Source: Candidatus Merdibacter merdigallinarum
Lineage (GTDB): Bacteria; Bacillota_I; Bacilli_A; Erysipelotrichales; Erysipelotrichaceae
Direction: 5' to 3'
Assembly: GCA_019118705.1 (NCBI GenBank)
Contig: DWYK01000224.1
Coordinates: 1-35,556, forward strand
DNA: 35,556 nucleotides
Shown: positions 7,621-15,900 of the stretch, in pieces
Numbering within the stretch: the first letter of the stretch is position 1
How the letters are laid out: every line of letters begins with the position of its first letter
The notes under the pieces: model-generated
What the model was told of the DNA's origin: nothing
Database searches by the model: none
Seen by the model: only the letters and a program-made list of their open reading frames with translations
Made by a program: the position numbers and the translations under genes

Positions 7621-9173
7621 GCAAAGTGATCTCCCTGGAACAGGCAGTGTCCATGATTCCGGATGGAGCGACCGTCGGCATCGGTGGATTCATCGGCTGC
7701 GGACATCCGCAGGAGTTCTCGGTCGGCATCGAAGAGAGCTTTCTGAAGAGCGGCCATCCGCGGGATCTGACGATCATGTTCTCCGCCGGCATCGGTGATG
7801 GAACGGACAAGCTGGGCCTCAACAAGATCGGTCATGAAGGTCTGCTGAAGCGGATCATCGGCGGTCACTGGGGACTGATCCCGAAGCTGCAGAGGCTCGT
7901 ATTTGAAAACAAGGTGGAAGGCTACAACCTGCCGCTGGGAACGATCTCGCTGATGTTCCGTGAGATCGCCGGACATCGCCCGGGCGTGATCACGAAGATC
8001 GGACTGAAGACGTTCGTCGATCCGCGCCTGGAAGGCGGGAAGATGAACGAGCGCACCAAGGAAGACCTGGTGGAGCTCATCGAGATGGACGGGGAGGAAT
8101 GGCTGCGCTATAAGTCCTTCCCGGTGAACGTGGCCTTGATCCGTGCGACGTATTGCGATGAGGATGGCAATGCGACGATGGACAAGGAAGCGGCGACGCT
8201 GGATTCGCTGGCGATCGCGCAGGCGGCGAAGAACTCCGGCGGCATCGTGCTGCTGCAGGTGGAGAAGGTCGTACAGAACGGAACGCTGGATGCGCGCAAG
8301 GTGAAGATCCCGGGGATCTATGTGGACGGGATCGTGGTATCGCGTCCGGAGAACCACTGGCAGACCTATGAAGCGCATTACAATCCGGCGCTGTGCGGAG
8401 AGGTGAAGGTACCGGTGGATTCGATCCCGCCGATGAAGCTGAACGAGCGAAAGATCATCTGCCGTCGTGCAGCGATGGAGCTGGATCCGCAGGCGATCAT
8501 CAACCTGGGGATCGGGATGCCGGAGGGCATCGCGAACGTAGCGAACGAAGAAGGACTGCCGGGGCTGAAGCTGACGGTGGAGACCGGCGGGATCGGCGGC
8601 GTACCGATGGCAGGGACGGCATTTGGGACGTGTACGAACCCGACGGCGATCCTGGATCAGCCGTATCAGTTCGACTTCTATGACGGAGGAGGACTGGACC
8701 AGGCATTCCTGGGGCTGGCGGAATGTGACCGTTTCGGCAACATCAACGTCTCTCGGTTCGGACCGAAGATTGCAGGCTGCGGCGGATTCATCAACATCAC
8801 GCAGACGGCACCGGTGGTGGTGTACTGCGGAACGTTCACGGCCGGCGGGCTGAAGGTGGAAGTGAAGGACGGAAAGCTGCAGATCCTGCAGGAAGGAAAG
8901 ATCAAGAAGTTCATCCGGGATGTGGAGCAGGTGACCTTTGGTGCGGCGTATGCGAAAGAGACGGGTCAGAAGGTGCTGTATGTGACGGAGCGAGCGGTGT
9001 TCGAGCTGATCGACGGGGAACTGACGCTGACGGAGATCGCACCGGGCGTGGAGCTGGAGAAAGACATCCTGGCACATATGGAGTTTCGAGTGGCGATCGC
9101 AGAAGACCTCAAAGAGATGGATGCCCGAATCTTCCGTGATGAGATCATGGGACTGCTGGCAGAGAAAGAATAA
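7617..9173 (+). CDS. family I acyl-CoA:carboxylate CoA-transferase (propionate CoA-transferase type)
   Basis: The 518-residue product has both halves of a family I CoA-transferase fused: the alpha-like half (residues 1-260, GGFIGCGHPQE near the start) and the beta-like half (275-510, NLGIGMPEG). The predicted catalytic glutamate is E322 in LTVETGGIGG, close to the E324 I recall for Clostridium propionicum Pct. Such enzymes move CoA between acetyl-CoA and short-chain acids such as propionate, butyrate or lactate; the exact substrate cannot be read. It starts within the fprA stop codon (ATGA), so it is translationally coupled and should supply or consume the acyl-CoA used by the dehydrogenase two genes upstream. 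Codon choice shifts to many GGG glycines in the second half. Confidence 0.9.
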   Translation: MSKVISLEQAVSMIPDGATVGIGGFIGCGHPQEFSVGIEESFLKSGHPRDLTIMFSAGIGDGTDKLGLNKIGHEGLLKRIIGGHWGLIPKLQRLVFENKVEGYNLPLGTISLMFREIAGHRPGVITKIGLKTFVDPRLEGGKMNERTKEDLVELIEMDGEEWLRYKSFPVNVALIRATYCDEDGNATMDKEAATLDSLAIAQAAKNSGGIVLLQVEKVVQNGTLDARKVKIPGIYVDGIVVSRPENHWQTYEAHYNPALCGEVKVPVDSIPPMKLNERKIICRRAAMELDPQAIINLGIGMPEGIANVANEEGLPGLKLTVETGGIGGVPMAGTAFGTCTNPTAILDQPYQFDFYDGGGLDQAFLGLAECDRFGNINVSRFGPKIAGCGGFINITQTAPVVVYCGTFTAGGLKVEVKDGKLQILQEGKIKKFIRDVEQVTFGAAYAKETGQKVLYVTERAVFELIDGELTLTEIAPGVELEKDILAHMEFRVAIAEDLKEMDARIFRDEIMGLLAEKE

Positions 9174-9188
9174 AAGAGAAACAGGAGG

Positions 9189-9217
9189 AAGGCTGTCCAT
9201 GCGGGCAGCTTTTCTTT
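9189..9217 (+). terminator. intrinsic terminator of the acyl-CoA dehydrogenase operon
   Basis: A 10-bp stem with two G-T pairs (9189-9198 with 9203-9212) and an ATGC loop runs into TTTTCTTT, 15 bases after the CoA-transferase stop. Confidence 0.75.
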
Positions 9218-9268
9218 GGAGATGCATCGCGGATGGACAGCGGGAAGGCGGAGCAAAGGACGATCGCT

Positions 9269-9297
9269 TTCGACAGGAAACGCTGCTGTGTTATAAT
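9269..9297 (+). promoter_or_regulatory. promoter of the GNAT gene with extended -10
   Basis: A perfect TATAAT at 9292-9297 is preceded by TGT, making an extended -10. A weak -35 (TTCGAC, 9269-9274) lies 17 bases upstream. The start codon is 21 bases further on. Confidence 0.7.
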
Positions 9298-9318
9298 AGC
9301 AGGGAAAGAAGGGATCAT

Positions 9319-9798
9319 ATGAACATTCGACGAGCACAGGAAAAGGATATGCCGCGCATCCATGCGCTACTGGCACAGGTGGAGGACGTGCACCATCACG
9401 GACGTCCGGATCTGTTCAAGAGCGGTGCGCGCAAATACAGCGATGAGCAGCTGGCGACGATCCTGACCGATGACACACGTCCGGTCTTTGTCGCCTGCGA
9501 TGAAGAGGATCAGGTGCTGGGGTATGCGTTCTGCATCTTCCAGCAGCACCCGGATGATAACATCCTGACGGACATCCGGACCCTGTACATCGATGATCTG
9601 TGTGTGGATGAAGCGTTGCGGGGCGCACACATCGGGAAGCGTCTGTATGCGTTTGTCGTGGATCATGCAAGGGAACAGGGCTGTTATAACGTAACGCTCA
9701 ATGTGTGGGCATGCAATGAGGCGGCGATGCGCTTTTATGAATCATGCGGGCTGCGACCGCAGAAGATCGGCATGGAGAAGATCCTGGACGAAGGATGA
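9319..9798 (+). CDS. GNAT-family N-acetyltransferase
   Basis: The 159-residue single-domain acetyltransferase starts MNIRRAQEKDMPRIHALL, the usual first strand and helix of the fold. It has the acetyl-CoA pyrophosphate-binding region in IDDLCVDEALRGAHIGKRL (V-x3-RG-x2-IG-x-L form) and the late strand/helix NVWACNEAAMRFYESCGL. It should acetylate an amine on a small molecule or protein in the cytoplasm; the substrate cannot be told. The frame is open from 9121, inside the previous gene, but the promoter and GAAGGGA just before 9319 fix the start. It stands between two terminator/promoter boundaries and is probably monocistronic. Confidence 0.85.
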   Translation: MNIRRAQEKDMPRIHALLAQVEDVHHHGRPDLFKSGARKYSDEQLATILTDDTRPVFVACDEEDQVLGYAFCIFQQHPDDNILTDIRTLYIDDLCVDEALRGAHIGKRLYAFVVDHAREQGCYNVTLNVWACNEAAMRFYESCGLRPQKIGMEKILDEG

Positions 9799-9819
9799 TG
9801 CGGTTTTCTGTCTGCGCCC

Positions 9820-9848
9820 TTTTCAAGTGCGCCGCGACATGATAAAAT
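9820..9848 (+). promoter_or_regulatory. candidate promoter of the ygiQ operon
   Basis: TTTTCA (9820-9825) and TAAAAT (9843-9848) are separated by 17 bases. The start codon is 26 bases downstream. Similarity to consensus is moderate. Confidence 0.4.
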
Positions 9849-9874
9849 CGGAGAAAGAAAACGGAGGGGATGGA

Positions 9875-11728
9875 ATGGCTTTTTTACCGACGACACGTGA
9901 AGAAATGCTGGAACAGGGATTTGAACAGGTGGATTTTGTGTATGTGTGTGGGGATGCGTATGTCGATCATCCTTCCTTTGGCTGTGCCATCATCACACGA
10001 ACCTTACAGGCGTTCGGTTACAGCTGTGCCATCCTCGCTCAGCCCGACTGGCACAGGGATGAGGAGTTTCTGCAGTTTGGCACTCCGCGGCTGGGCTTTC
10101 TGGTCTCTGCCGGCAACATCGACTCCATGGTCAATCACTATTCCGTCAACAAACGCCGCCGGGACAAGGACTCGTACACGGATCGGGGCGAGATGGGAAA
10201 GCGTCCGGATCGGGCGACGATCGTCTATACGCAGATCCTGAAGCGGCTTTTTCCGCATGTGCCGATCCTGATCGGCGGCATCGAGGCCAGCCTGCGCCGT
10301 CTGGCACACTACGATTATTGGGACGACCAGGTGCGCCGTTCGATCCTGATGGACTCCCAGGCCGATCTGCTGATGTTCGGTATGGGGGAGAATACGATCA
10401 TCGAGGTGGCCGATGCGCTCAACAGCGGCCTTCCGGTGGAACACATCTGTTATATCCGCGGTACGGCGTGGAAGACGAAATCGATCGACTGGATCGTGGA
10501 TGACTACATCCTGTTGCCATCTTACGCACAGGTGCGGGACGATCAGCGTGCGTATGCGAAGAGCTTTCTGACGCAGTACGAGAATCAGGATGCCATCAAT
10601 TCCAGGCTGCTGATCGAACCGTATGACGGCTGGTACGTCGTCTGCAACCAGCCGCCGCTGCCGCTGACCCAGGAACAGATGGACTTTACCTACTCTCTGC
10701 CGTATGAGCGAACCTTCCATCCCAAATATACTTATGTACCGGCCATCGAAGAGGTGCAGTTCTCCATCACCGCGAACCGCGGCTGCTTTGGCAGCTGTGC
10801 CTTCTGCGCCATCACCTCGCATCAGGGACGCGTGATCTCTTCGCGCAGCACGCAGAGCGTCGTCGAGGAAGCGAAGAAGATCACGGAGATGCCAAACTTC
10901 AAAGGGTATATCCATGATGTCGGCGGCCCCAGCGCCAACTTTACCCGACCGGCCTGCGACAAGCAGCGCACGCACGGGGCCTGTGCGAAGAAACAGTGTC
11001 TGTGGCCAAAGCCCTGCCCGAATCTGAAGGTCGATCATCGACCGTATGTGGAGATGCTGGATGCGGTGCGCGCTTTGCCGAAGGTGAAGAAGGTGTTCAT
11101 CCGTTCCGGCATCCGCTATGACTATCTGATGTACGATGAGGATGAGACGTTCTTCGACCGGCTGATCCGCTACCACATCAGCGGACAGCTGAAGGTGGCG
11201 CCGGAACATGTGAGCGCCCGCGTGCTGGACAAGATGGGCAAGCCGCGCAAAGAGCTGTACCTGAAATTTGTCGACAAGTATCATGAGAAGAACGAAGAAC
11301 TGGGGATGAAACAGTTTCTGGTGCCGTACCTGATGAGCTCGCATCCGGGCTGTGAGCTGAGCGATGCGATCGAACTGGCGTGCTATCTCAAGAAGATCCA
11401 TCATACGCCCAAGCAGGTCCAGGACTTCTACCCGACACCGGGCACCCTGGCGACCTGTATGTATCACACCGGGCTCGATCCCCGCACGATGAAGCCGGTC
11501 TATGTCGCAAAGACGTATGAGGAGAAGCTGGAACAGCGGGCGCTGATGCAGTTTTCCTATCCGAAGAATTACGCCATCGTCCGCCGGGCGCTGATCAAAG
11601 CGCATCGGGAGGATCTGATCGGGAATGGGCCGAAGTGTCTGATCCCGTCCCGTCCGCCAAAGGGCAGTGAAGGCGGCCGTCGATCGGACGGACAGCGGCG
11701 AAGGCCAAACAGCGGAAAACGCACATGA
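9875..11728 (+). CDS. ygiQ: YgiQ-family radical SAM protein
   Basis: The 617-residue product starts MAFLPTTREEMLEQGF. The N-terminal part (about 1-290) carries family landmarks such as NHYSVNKRRRDKDSYT and IGGIEASLRRLAHYDYW. The radical SAM core has the [4Fe-4S] motif C304-x3-C308-x2-C311 (RGCFGSCAFC). The tail ends in a short basic stretch, rather than the longer extension of some homologues. The reaction of this widespread family is not established to my knowledge. The frame is open from 9701 inside the GNAT gene, but CGGAGGGG (9862-9869) sets the start at 9875. The last codons overlap the start of the next gene (ATGA), so the two are coupled. Confidence 0.92.
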   Translation: MAFLPTTREEMLEQGFEQVDFVYVCGDAYVDHPSFGCAIITRTLQAFGYSCAILAQPDWHRDEEFLQFGTPRLGFLVSAGNIDSMVNHYSVNKRRRDKDSYTDRGEMGKRPDRATIVYTQILKRLFPHVPILIGGIEASLRRLAHYDYWDDQVRRSILMDSQADLLMFGMGENTIIEVADALNSGLPVEHICYIRGTAWKTKSIDWIVDDYILLPSYAQVRDDQRAYAKSFLTQYENQDAINSRLLIEPYDGWYVVCNQPPLPLTQEQMDFTYSLPYERTFHPKYTYVPAIEEVQFSITANRGCFGSCAFCAITSHQGRVISSRSTQSVVEEAKKITEMPNFKGYIHDVGGPSANFTRPACDKQRTHGACAKKQCLWPKPCPNLKVDHRPYVEMLDAVRALPKVKKVFIRSGIRYDYLMYDEDETFFDRLIRYHISGQLKVAPEHVSARVLDKMGKPRKELYLKFVDKYHEKNEELGMKQFLVPYLMSSHPGCELSDAIELACYLKKIHHTPKQVQDFYPTPGTLATCMYHTGLDPRTMKPVYVAKTYEEKLEQRALMQFSYPKNYAIVRRALIKAHREDLIGNGPKCLIPSRPPKGSEGGRRSDGQRRRPNSGKRT

Positions 11729-12216
11729 CGACGAGAGAGCTCACCCGCATCGCGTTGATGGGGACGATCCTCTACGTGGTCTTTCACGCGTTTTCAGACA
11801 TCCTGTATCTGGAACTGATCACGTTTACGATCCTTTCCTTTTCACAGGTGTTTTCCCGAAGGGATACGACGATCGCCTGCGTGCTGTTTGCATCGCTGCA
11901 TATGCTGCTGCACGGGGTGATGATCTGGAACATCGCCTATCTGCTGATCTTTCCCGCATATGGATTTCTGTTCGCATCGCTGAAGCGTGTGTGGAAGGGG
12001 CGGACGATCGCGCTGGCACTGACTGCCGGCATCGGTTCGTTTCTGATCGGTCAGCTGGTGGATCTGCCCTTCATCCTGTTCAGCAGCACGATCACTGCGC
12101 TGTATCTGCTCATGGGCCTGAAGACATCGCTCATACAGGGCTGCCTGACCTTTCTGGCGACCCTGTTTCTCTATGAGCCGGTACATCGGGTGCTGTTGCG
12201 GTTGAAGGACAAATGA
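11725..12216 (+). CDS. ECF-transporter S-component-like membrane protein
   Basis: The 163-residue, very hydrophobic protein has about five or six predicted membrane segments. It opens with TTRELTRIALMGTILYVVFHAF, the pattern of energy-coupling-factor substrate-binding (S) components, whose first helix begins this way. No EcfA or EcfT gene is beside it, so it would use a shared module encoded elsewhere (group II type). The substrate is not visible. The DUF4430 protein that follows is often found with cobalamin or related cofactor uptake, which makes a corrinoid-type ligand a guess. Its ATG overlaps the ygiQ stop. Confidence 0.6.
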   Translation: MTTRELTRIALMGTILYVVFHAFSDILYLELITFTILSFSQVFSRRDTTIACVLFASLHMLLHGVMIWNIAYLLIFPAYGFLFASLKRVWKGRTIALALTAGIGSFLIGQLVDLPFILFSSTITALYLLMGLKTSLIQGCLTFLATLFLYEPVHRVLLRLKDK

Positions 12217-12240
12217 TGCAGCCAAACACAGGAGGAATGA

Positions 12241-12672
12241 ATGATGAAAAAGAAATGGATCGCGGCAGGGATCGCCGCAGCGATCATCGCCGTCGTACTG
12301 GTCGCCAGCTGGTGGCTTTCCAGAGGAGAAGGAACGACCGGTGCGAAAGAGATCGAGATCATCGTCGTCGATCGCAGCGGCGCACAGAAAGAGGAAGTGC
12401 TGCGAACCAGCGTACATACCGATGCCCAGACCCTGACACAGCTGTTAGAAGAACAGGAAGAACTGCAGGCGGAGATCGAACAGAGCACCTATGGTTCTCT
12501 GCTCACCAGCATCGGCGGACTGGATCAGGATATGGAAAACGGGCCGTGGCTGGTATTTGAATCCGACAACAATCCATCCTGCAAAGATGCGGGCGGCATG
12601 TGTCCGGCCATGGATGAGGTCCGCATCGCAGATGGAGACCGTTTTACATTTGCGCTGATCGCCGGTTTTTAG
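12241..12672 (+). CDS. membrane-anchored DUF4430 protein
   Basis: The 143-residue protein has an N-terminal signal anchor (KKKWIAAGIAAAIIAVVLVASWWL) and an extracytoplasmic domain of about 110 residues. The end of this domain (GPWLVFESDN, then DEVRIADGDRFTFAL) follows the DUF4430 pattern, the fold of the transcobalamin C-terminal domain. Two cysteines near residues 117 and 123 could form a disulfide outside the cell. An AGGAGG at 12230-12235 precedes ATGATG, so the start is 12241 or 12244. It ends in TAG. It is 24 bases after the S-component gene and probably co-transcribed, suggesting an extracellular capture partner for that transporter. Confidence 0.65.
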   Translation: MMKKKWIAAGIAAAIIAVVLVASWWLSRGEGTTGAKEIEIIVVDRSGAQKEEVLRTSVHTDAQTLTQLLEEQEELQAEIEQSTYGSLLTSIGGLDQDMENGPWLVFESDNNPSCKDAGGMCPAMDEVRIADGDRFTFALIAGF

Positions 12673-12681
12673 GCACAGCTG

Positions 12682-12700
12682 TCTCTGTGGAGGACAGAGA
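12682..12700. repeat. small hairpin after the DUF4430 gene
   Basis: TCTCTGT and ACAGAGA form a 7-bp stem around GGAGG, 10 bases after the stop codon. No T-run follows, so it is not a terminator by itself. It may protect the 3' end of the transcript. Confidence 0.3.
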
Positions 12701-12739
12701 GGCGATGATGGAAAGCCGTCCATTTAGGGAATAGGACAG

Positions 12740-12789
12740 AAACAGCGGCATTCTTCGTTCATTGAACGGGAACGCCGCTGTTTGTCTTT
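12740..12789 (+). terminator. intrinsic terminator of the ygiQ/S-component/DUF4430 operon
   Basis: A 10-bp perfect stem (12740-12749 with 12774-12783) holds a smaller nested hairpin (GTTC ATT GAAC) and is followed by TTTGTCTTT. Confidence 0.8.
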
Positions 12790-12917
12790 AAAAGCGGGAT
12801 ATTACCGGCATTTTACATCATTCACCCAATTTTTAATTTCGGCTGACATTGCGTACGATCCCTCCGATAAGTTTAAAGATCATTTTACCTTCCGTTTACC
12901 TCGCTGTTTTTCCATCC

Positions 12918-12926
12918 TGTTATAAT
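12918..12926 (+). promoter_or_regulatory. extended -10 promoter of the giant surface-protein gene
   Basis: TGT followed by a perfect TATAAT (12921-12926), 24 bases before the start codon. There is no good -35 at normal spacing, as expected for an extended -10 promoter. Confidence 0.7.
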
Positions 12927-12950
12927 GGCCTCGGTAACAGGAGGGAACCT

Positions 12951-15900
12951 ATGAAGAATCGAAGAGCCAAAAAGATAGTAACAGCCGGTATGGGCGTGCT
13001 CATGGCAGCATCGTCCGTCAATGCCGGATCTTTGCAGATCGTTTCCGCACAGGAAAATGTCGTACAGCAGAGCACCTCGGTCATCAGCCCGCTGATGATC
13101 AGCGAACTGGTCGCCGATACGCATCAGAGCGATCAGACGACTGCCAGCGGTACCGATGCATTTGAATACATCGAGATCTATAATACGAGCGATTAGCCCG
13201 TTTCCATGGATGACTACCGCATCCGCTACGTCAACGGATCGACGCTGACGGACTGGGAGATCCCGCAGGGGACGATCATCCAGCCCAAAGAGGCGATCGT
13301 CGTCTGGGTGCAGAATGAAGAAAGCGTAAAGAGCGATGAGGAGACCTTCCGCGCATACTACGGGATTGAAGATCCGGATGTGCGGATCATCCAAACGCTG
13401 GAACAGGTCAACGGTTTCAGCAACTCCGGTGAGCGCTCGATGCAGATCGTCGTAAAGAACACCGGACAGATCGTCAATGCGATCACCTACAACGACGATA
13501 CGGAAAAAGCGCAGACGAAGAAGGGGATCCGCTTTGCCTATCAGAGCGCACAGGTGCAGGAACAGACACTGGCGTACGATGGAACGCCGACGCCGGGCGT
13601 GCTGGAGGCGGATCAGCAGCTGGATGGAACCTACACCATTCCGGGCGCAGGCGATGCGAGCATCCAGGCAGTGAGCAGCGATCGGATCACGGCCGGAGAG
13701 TCATTGGTGATCAGCGCACAGTGGGAGCTGGACAGCGTCGTAACGAATGCGTATGTGCAGAGCGCAGATGCGTCGAAGACGTATGCGATGACCTATGCGG
13801 ACGGCGTCTTCACGGCGGTGATCCCGGCGGCCGATCTGCTGGATACCGAGACGTTTGCATATACGGTACACATGAGCGACGGCGTCAATCAGCTGTGCAG
13901 CGAGACAAACAGCGTCCTCATCGATGCCGGCGATACGACGATCGCTTATGCGTCGCCGCTGCTGTTGACGGAAGTCGTGCCGAATACGGACAATGTCGGC
14001 GGATCCGATGCCTACGAATATTTTGAGATCTACAACGTCAGTGACTTTGACATCGACCTTTCCGATTATCACTTCCTGTATGACAATGGAAGCACGGTCG
14101 CTGAATGGCAGCTGGAGGATGCGATCACGCTGAAGGCGAAGGAAACGCTGACGGTGTGGGTGCGCAATGATGCGGTCGTTGAGGCCGGACTGACAGCGGA
14201 GGACTTCAACACGCATTATGGCAGCTCGCTCACTCAGGGCGAACAGCTGACGAGCGTGCGCAGCGACGGCTTTTCCAACAGCGGAACGCGGACGATGCAG
14301 ATCGTTTCACCGGTCGGACGTGTGCTCAATACGCTGCGCTATACGGCCGGGGACAGCAGCGATGGTTCCATCGGGGTCGATGAGGCCATCCAGATGGACT
14401 ATCTGACAGCGGAAGGCACGCTGCGTTATGATGCACAGCCAAGCGTTCATCAGATCGAAGAGGGACAGGTGCCGTATGCCTATGATGCTCCGGCGATGGT
14501 GGAAGACCCGCAGGTAACCGTCAGTGCACCGAGCGTCATGAGCGCACAGGACCGCTTTGATGTTCAGGTCGAGAGCAGTGATCTGGAACGTGTCCTGTCA
14601 GCCGATCTGCAGGTCTATGACGGAACGACGCTGATCGCCAGCCTGCCGATGACCGATGCGGACGGTGTGCTGCAGGCAACGATCGACTATGATACGGTGA
14701 AGGACCTGGATGCGTTTACCTATGTGGTCACGCTGTCTAACGGCGTGCAGGAAGCATCCTGTACTTCTGCCGGCATTCCGGTGGAAAATACGGCGGTGGA
14801 TACCACCGGTGCACCGGCGCTGGTCGTCACAGAGATCATCCCGGATACCTCAAATACCAACGGTGCCGACGCATATGAGTATATTGAGATCTACAACAAT
14901 TCCGATCAGGACATCGATCTCAAGGATTATAAGCTGTATTACAATTATCCGGACAGCGGCAGTGACAGCGTATGGTGGGAAAGCGATGAGAGCCGGATCC
15001 TGCCGGCGCATGAAACACTGGTATTCTGGATCAAGAACGGCGGGAACGACGATCTGACGCTGGCGGACTTCAATCAGAAGTGGGGCACACAGCTGACATC
15101 GGATCAGGTCATCGAGATCGAATGCGGCGGCATGGCCAACTCCGGTGCCCGCGGCGTCAAGATCGCCAGCAACGTCAAAGATGTCATCGATGTGGTGACC
15201 TACAACATGAACGGTGCCGACAATACGACGGCCGACCGCTCGATCAGCTTCCAGAACCGCTATGCGAACGGTGCGTTCGGTTCGGTCCTGGTCGAGGACG
15301 CCGACACTCCGACACCGGGAACGGTCACGGAAGCACAGCGTCCGGTGTATGAGGCGACACTGCCGCAGAAGGAAGACGTAGAGGCGCCGATCATCGAGGA
15401 TCTGAGCCCGTCCACATTTAACGATGACGAAGAACTGCGGCTGTCTCTGCGCGCACAGAGCGAACAGACGACGATCAAGACCGTCCGTCTCTACATCAAA
15501 GACAACTTGTCGCAGGACTATATGGTCTACAACCTGCTGCGAAACGACGGGGATGTGTTCAGCTATACGCTGCCGGCGGTGGATCTGTTCGGCAAGTCGA
15601 GCTACACTTACTACTTTGAGGTCAGTGACGGCTACCAGAGCGTACAGAGCGATGTCCGCTCGATCGATAACGAAGAGACGATCGCGGTGGGCGACGGCCT
15701 CAACATTGCGGAAGGCGCACTGCTCAGCGGCATCCACCAGATCATCGGTACCGGTGCGGACCTGCGGATCGACGGTCAGCCGGTCGAGACGAACACGTCG
15801 ATCCAGAACAGCGCAAAGATCGCGTTTGACGCTTCCCAGACCGATGTCTTCTTCAAAAATGCGGTCGCGATCGGTGATGAGGCGCTCGGTGTCTTCAACG

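Noticed and set aside
7359-9227. 622-codon open frame on the minus strand opposite the CoA-transferase
   Set aside because: It is rich in Arg, His and Gln as expected from reading the complement of a GC-rich gene, and the plus-strand gene has catalytic motifs and coupled starts.
10004-11605. 533-codon open frame opposite ygiQ
   Set aside because: Antisense shadow; the radical SAM gene on the plus strand explains the region.
13194-13196. TAG recoded as glutamine throughout the organism
   Set aside because: nrdB and the DUF4430 gene both terminate at TAG at the expected length, and no other gene in the window has an internal TAG.
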